Source: a virus. Taken from it: 31,132 nt of DNA. The DNA is taken from positions 1 to 31,132 of the IMG/VR virus record IMGVR_UViG_3300024344_000077; one strand, given 5' to 3'. Below, piece after piece: positions 30,607 through 31,132 of the stretch (its first letter is position 1; the number at the start of each line of letters is the position of its first letter). The translations under genes and the position numbers were made by a program. Under the pieces are notes generated by a model. It did not search any database. It was given only the letters and a program-made list of their open reading frames with translations, and was not told where the DNA came from.

Positions 30607-31132
30607 ATGACAAAAGCACGGGAATTAGCAGAATTAACTAATAGTAACACAATTAAAAATCATATTATTAATGGCAATTTTAATATATGGCAACGCGGAA
30701 CAAGTTTTACTGCTGCTGAATATACAACAGATCGATTTGAAAAACAGGCTGTAGGTTCACATGGCTCTACTGTAACACGATCAACATTAGTTCCAACACT
30801 AGCCGAATCGAATACAAAATCAAATTATTCGTTACGAACTGATATAACAACTGCCCAACCTTCATTGGGAATTAATGATTATTTAATTTATTTTCATGCA
30901 ATAGAAGGATATGATTATGTTAATATTGACGGAAAAACAGTTACTTTATCATTTTGGGTTAAAGCTACAAAGACGGGAATTAATAGTGTAACATTTAAAA
31001 ATGCCGGAAATGACAGATCTTATGTATCAGAATATACTATTAATACGACTAATACATGGGAAAAGAAAACTGTAACTGTATTATTAAATGATTCTGCCAA
31101 TGGAACATGGGATTTTACTAATGGCCGTGGTT
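30607..31132 (+). CDS. Tail fibre / carbohydrate-binding-like protein, 3' end missing
   Basis: AAAGGAAT before the ATG. 175 codons are open to the window end. MTKARELAEL and NGNFNIWQRGTSF at the start parallel the minus-strand gene at 10292 (MTKSREL, NGNFDIWQRGTS). DRFEKQAVGS and TLSFWVKA place it in the same module family, but it diverges strongly after about residue 40, so it belongs to a different subgroup. The stop of the previous gene and this start form the same 'DAEL-stop, AAAGGAAT, MTK' junction as seen at 11321-11350 on the other strand. Confidence 0.8.
   Translation, partial: MTKARELAELTNSNTIKNHIINGNFNIWQRGTSFTAAEYTTDRFEKQAVGSHGSTVTRSTLVPTLAESNTKSNYSLRTDITTAQPSLGINDYLIYFHAIEGYDYVNIDGKTVTLSFWVKATKTGINSVTFKNAGNDRSYVSEYTINTTNTWEKKTVTVLLNDSANGTWDFTNGRG

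Noticed and set aside
1-31132. tRNA genes, insertion sequences, integrase or att sites
   Set aside because: No cloverleaf with a T-loop signature, transposase, recombinase or flanking direct repeats was recognised by eye; a dedicated scan would settle tRNAs.

Overview
The window looks like part of a large, strongly AT-rich, T4-like (tailed, contractile) bacteriophage genome. The main evidence is a T4-type replication set: a family B DNA polymerase with T4 gp43 motifs, a sliding clamp, an RNase H/FEN-type exonuclease and a DnaB-like gp41 helicase. A PAAR spike-tip protein, many tail-fibre genes, three homing-type endonuclease genes and T4-type late promoter octamers (TATAAATA) just upstream of many starts agree with this. 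Shine-Dalgarno sites are ordinary AGGAG types, so a Gram-negative, probably aquatic, proteobacterial host is likely, but the host cannot be read from the sequence. No tRNA, rRNA, CRISPR array or insertion sequence was recognised.

Layout. From 1 to about 10.0 kb, plus-strand virion genes (a partial structural gene, small tail proteins, a 1018-residue fibre, and a run of proteins made of one or two copies of a small beta module called here the HNLG module) are interrupted by two homing endonuclease genes (1153-2823 minus; 7718-8815 plus). From 10.3 to 27.7 kb nearly everything is on the minus strand. In order of position: a tail-fibre paralogue with the remnant of another behind it, a conserved late protein, the PAAR protein, (on plus) a holin candidate, RNase H, a coiled-coil protein, the clamp, and a DNA polymerase split into two genes with a 57-residue one-helix membrane protein between them. 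These are followed by a small helical protein, a secreted lytic transglycosylase, a 2-oxoglutarate/Fe(II) oxygenase-like protein, a retropepsin-like protein, a third homing endonuclease, a PD-(D/E)XK exonuclease with no canonical start codon, a very basic and a very acidic protein (head-core candidates), two small proteins, the gp41-type helicase, a zinc-ribbon/HNLG protein and two unrecognised late proteins. From 27.8 kb to the end the plus strand carries three tandem tail-fibre genes that are paralogues of the minus-strand copy at 10.3 kb.

How it works together. Two promoter classes are visible. Extended -10 sigma70 promoters, each with a palindrome, sit in front of the helicase gene and the polymerase gene cluster. 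Late octamers (T/C/A)ATAAATA sit mostly 21-40 nt upstream of virion, lysis and other presumed late genes, and several are built into the stop codon of the preceding gene. The replication genes would copy the genome, and the clamp would also support late transcription as in T4. The fibre and HNLG proteins would form the adsorption apparatus, and the transglycosylase with the holin candidate would serve lysis.

Most interesting points: the HNLG module in seven copies, including free-standing single-module genes; the inverted fibre paralogue with a broken neighbour and a 31-nt inverted repeat to the plus-strand fibre cluster, hinting at a roughly 17-kb inversion or cassette exchange; the split polymerase with a membrane microprotein in the gap; late promoters encoded in Tyr-Lys-stop or His-Lys-stop gene ends; and the exonuclease whose conserved N-terminus is preceded only by ATT/ATA codons.
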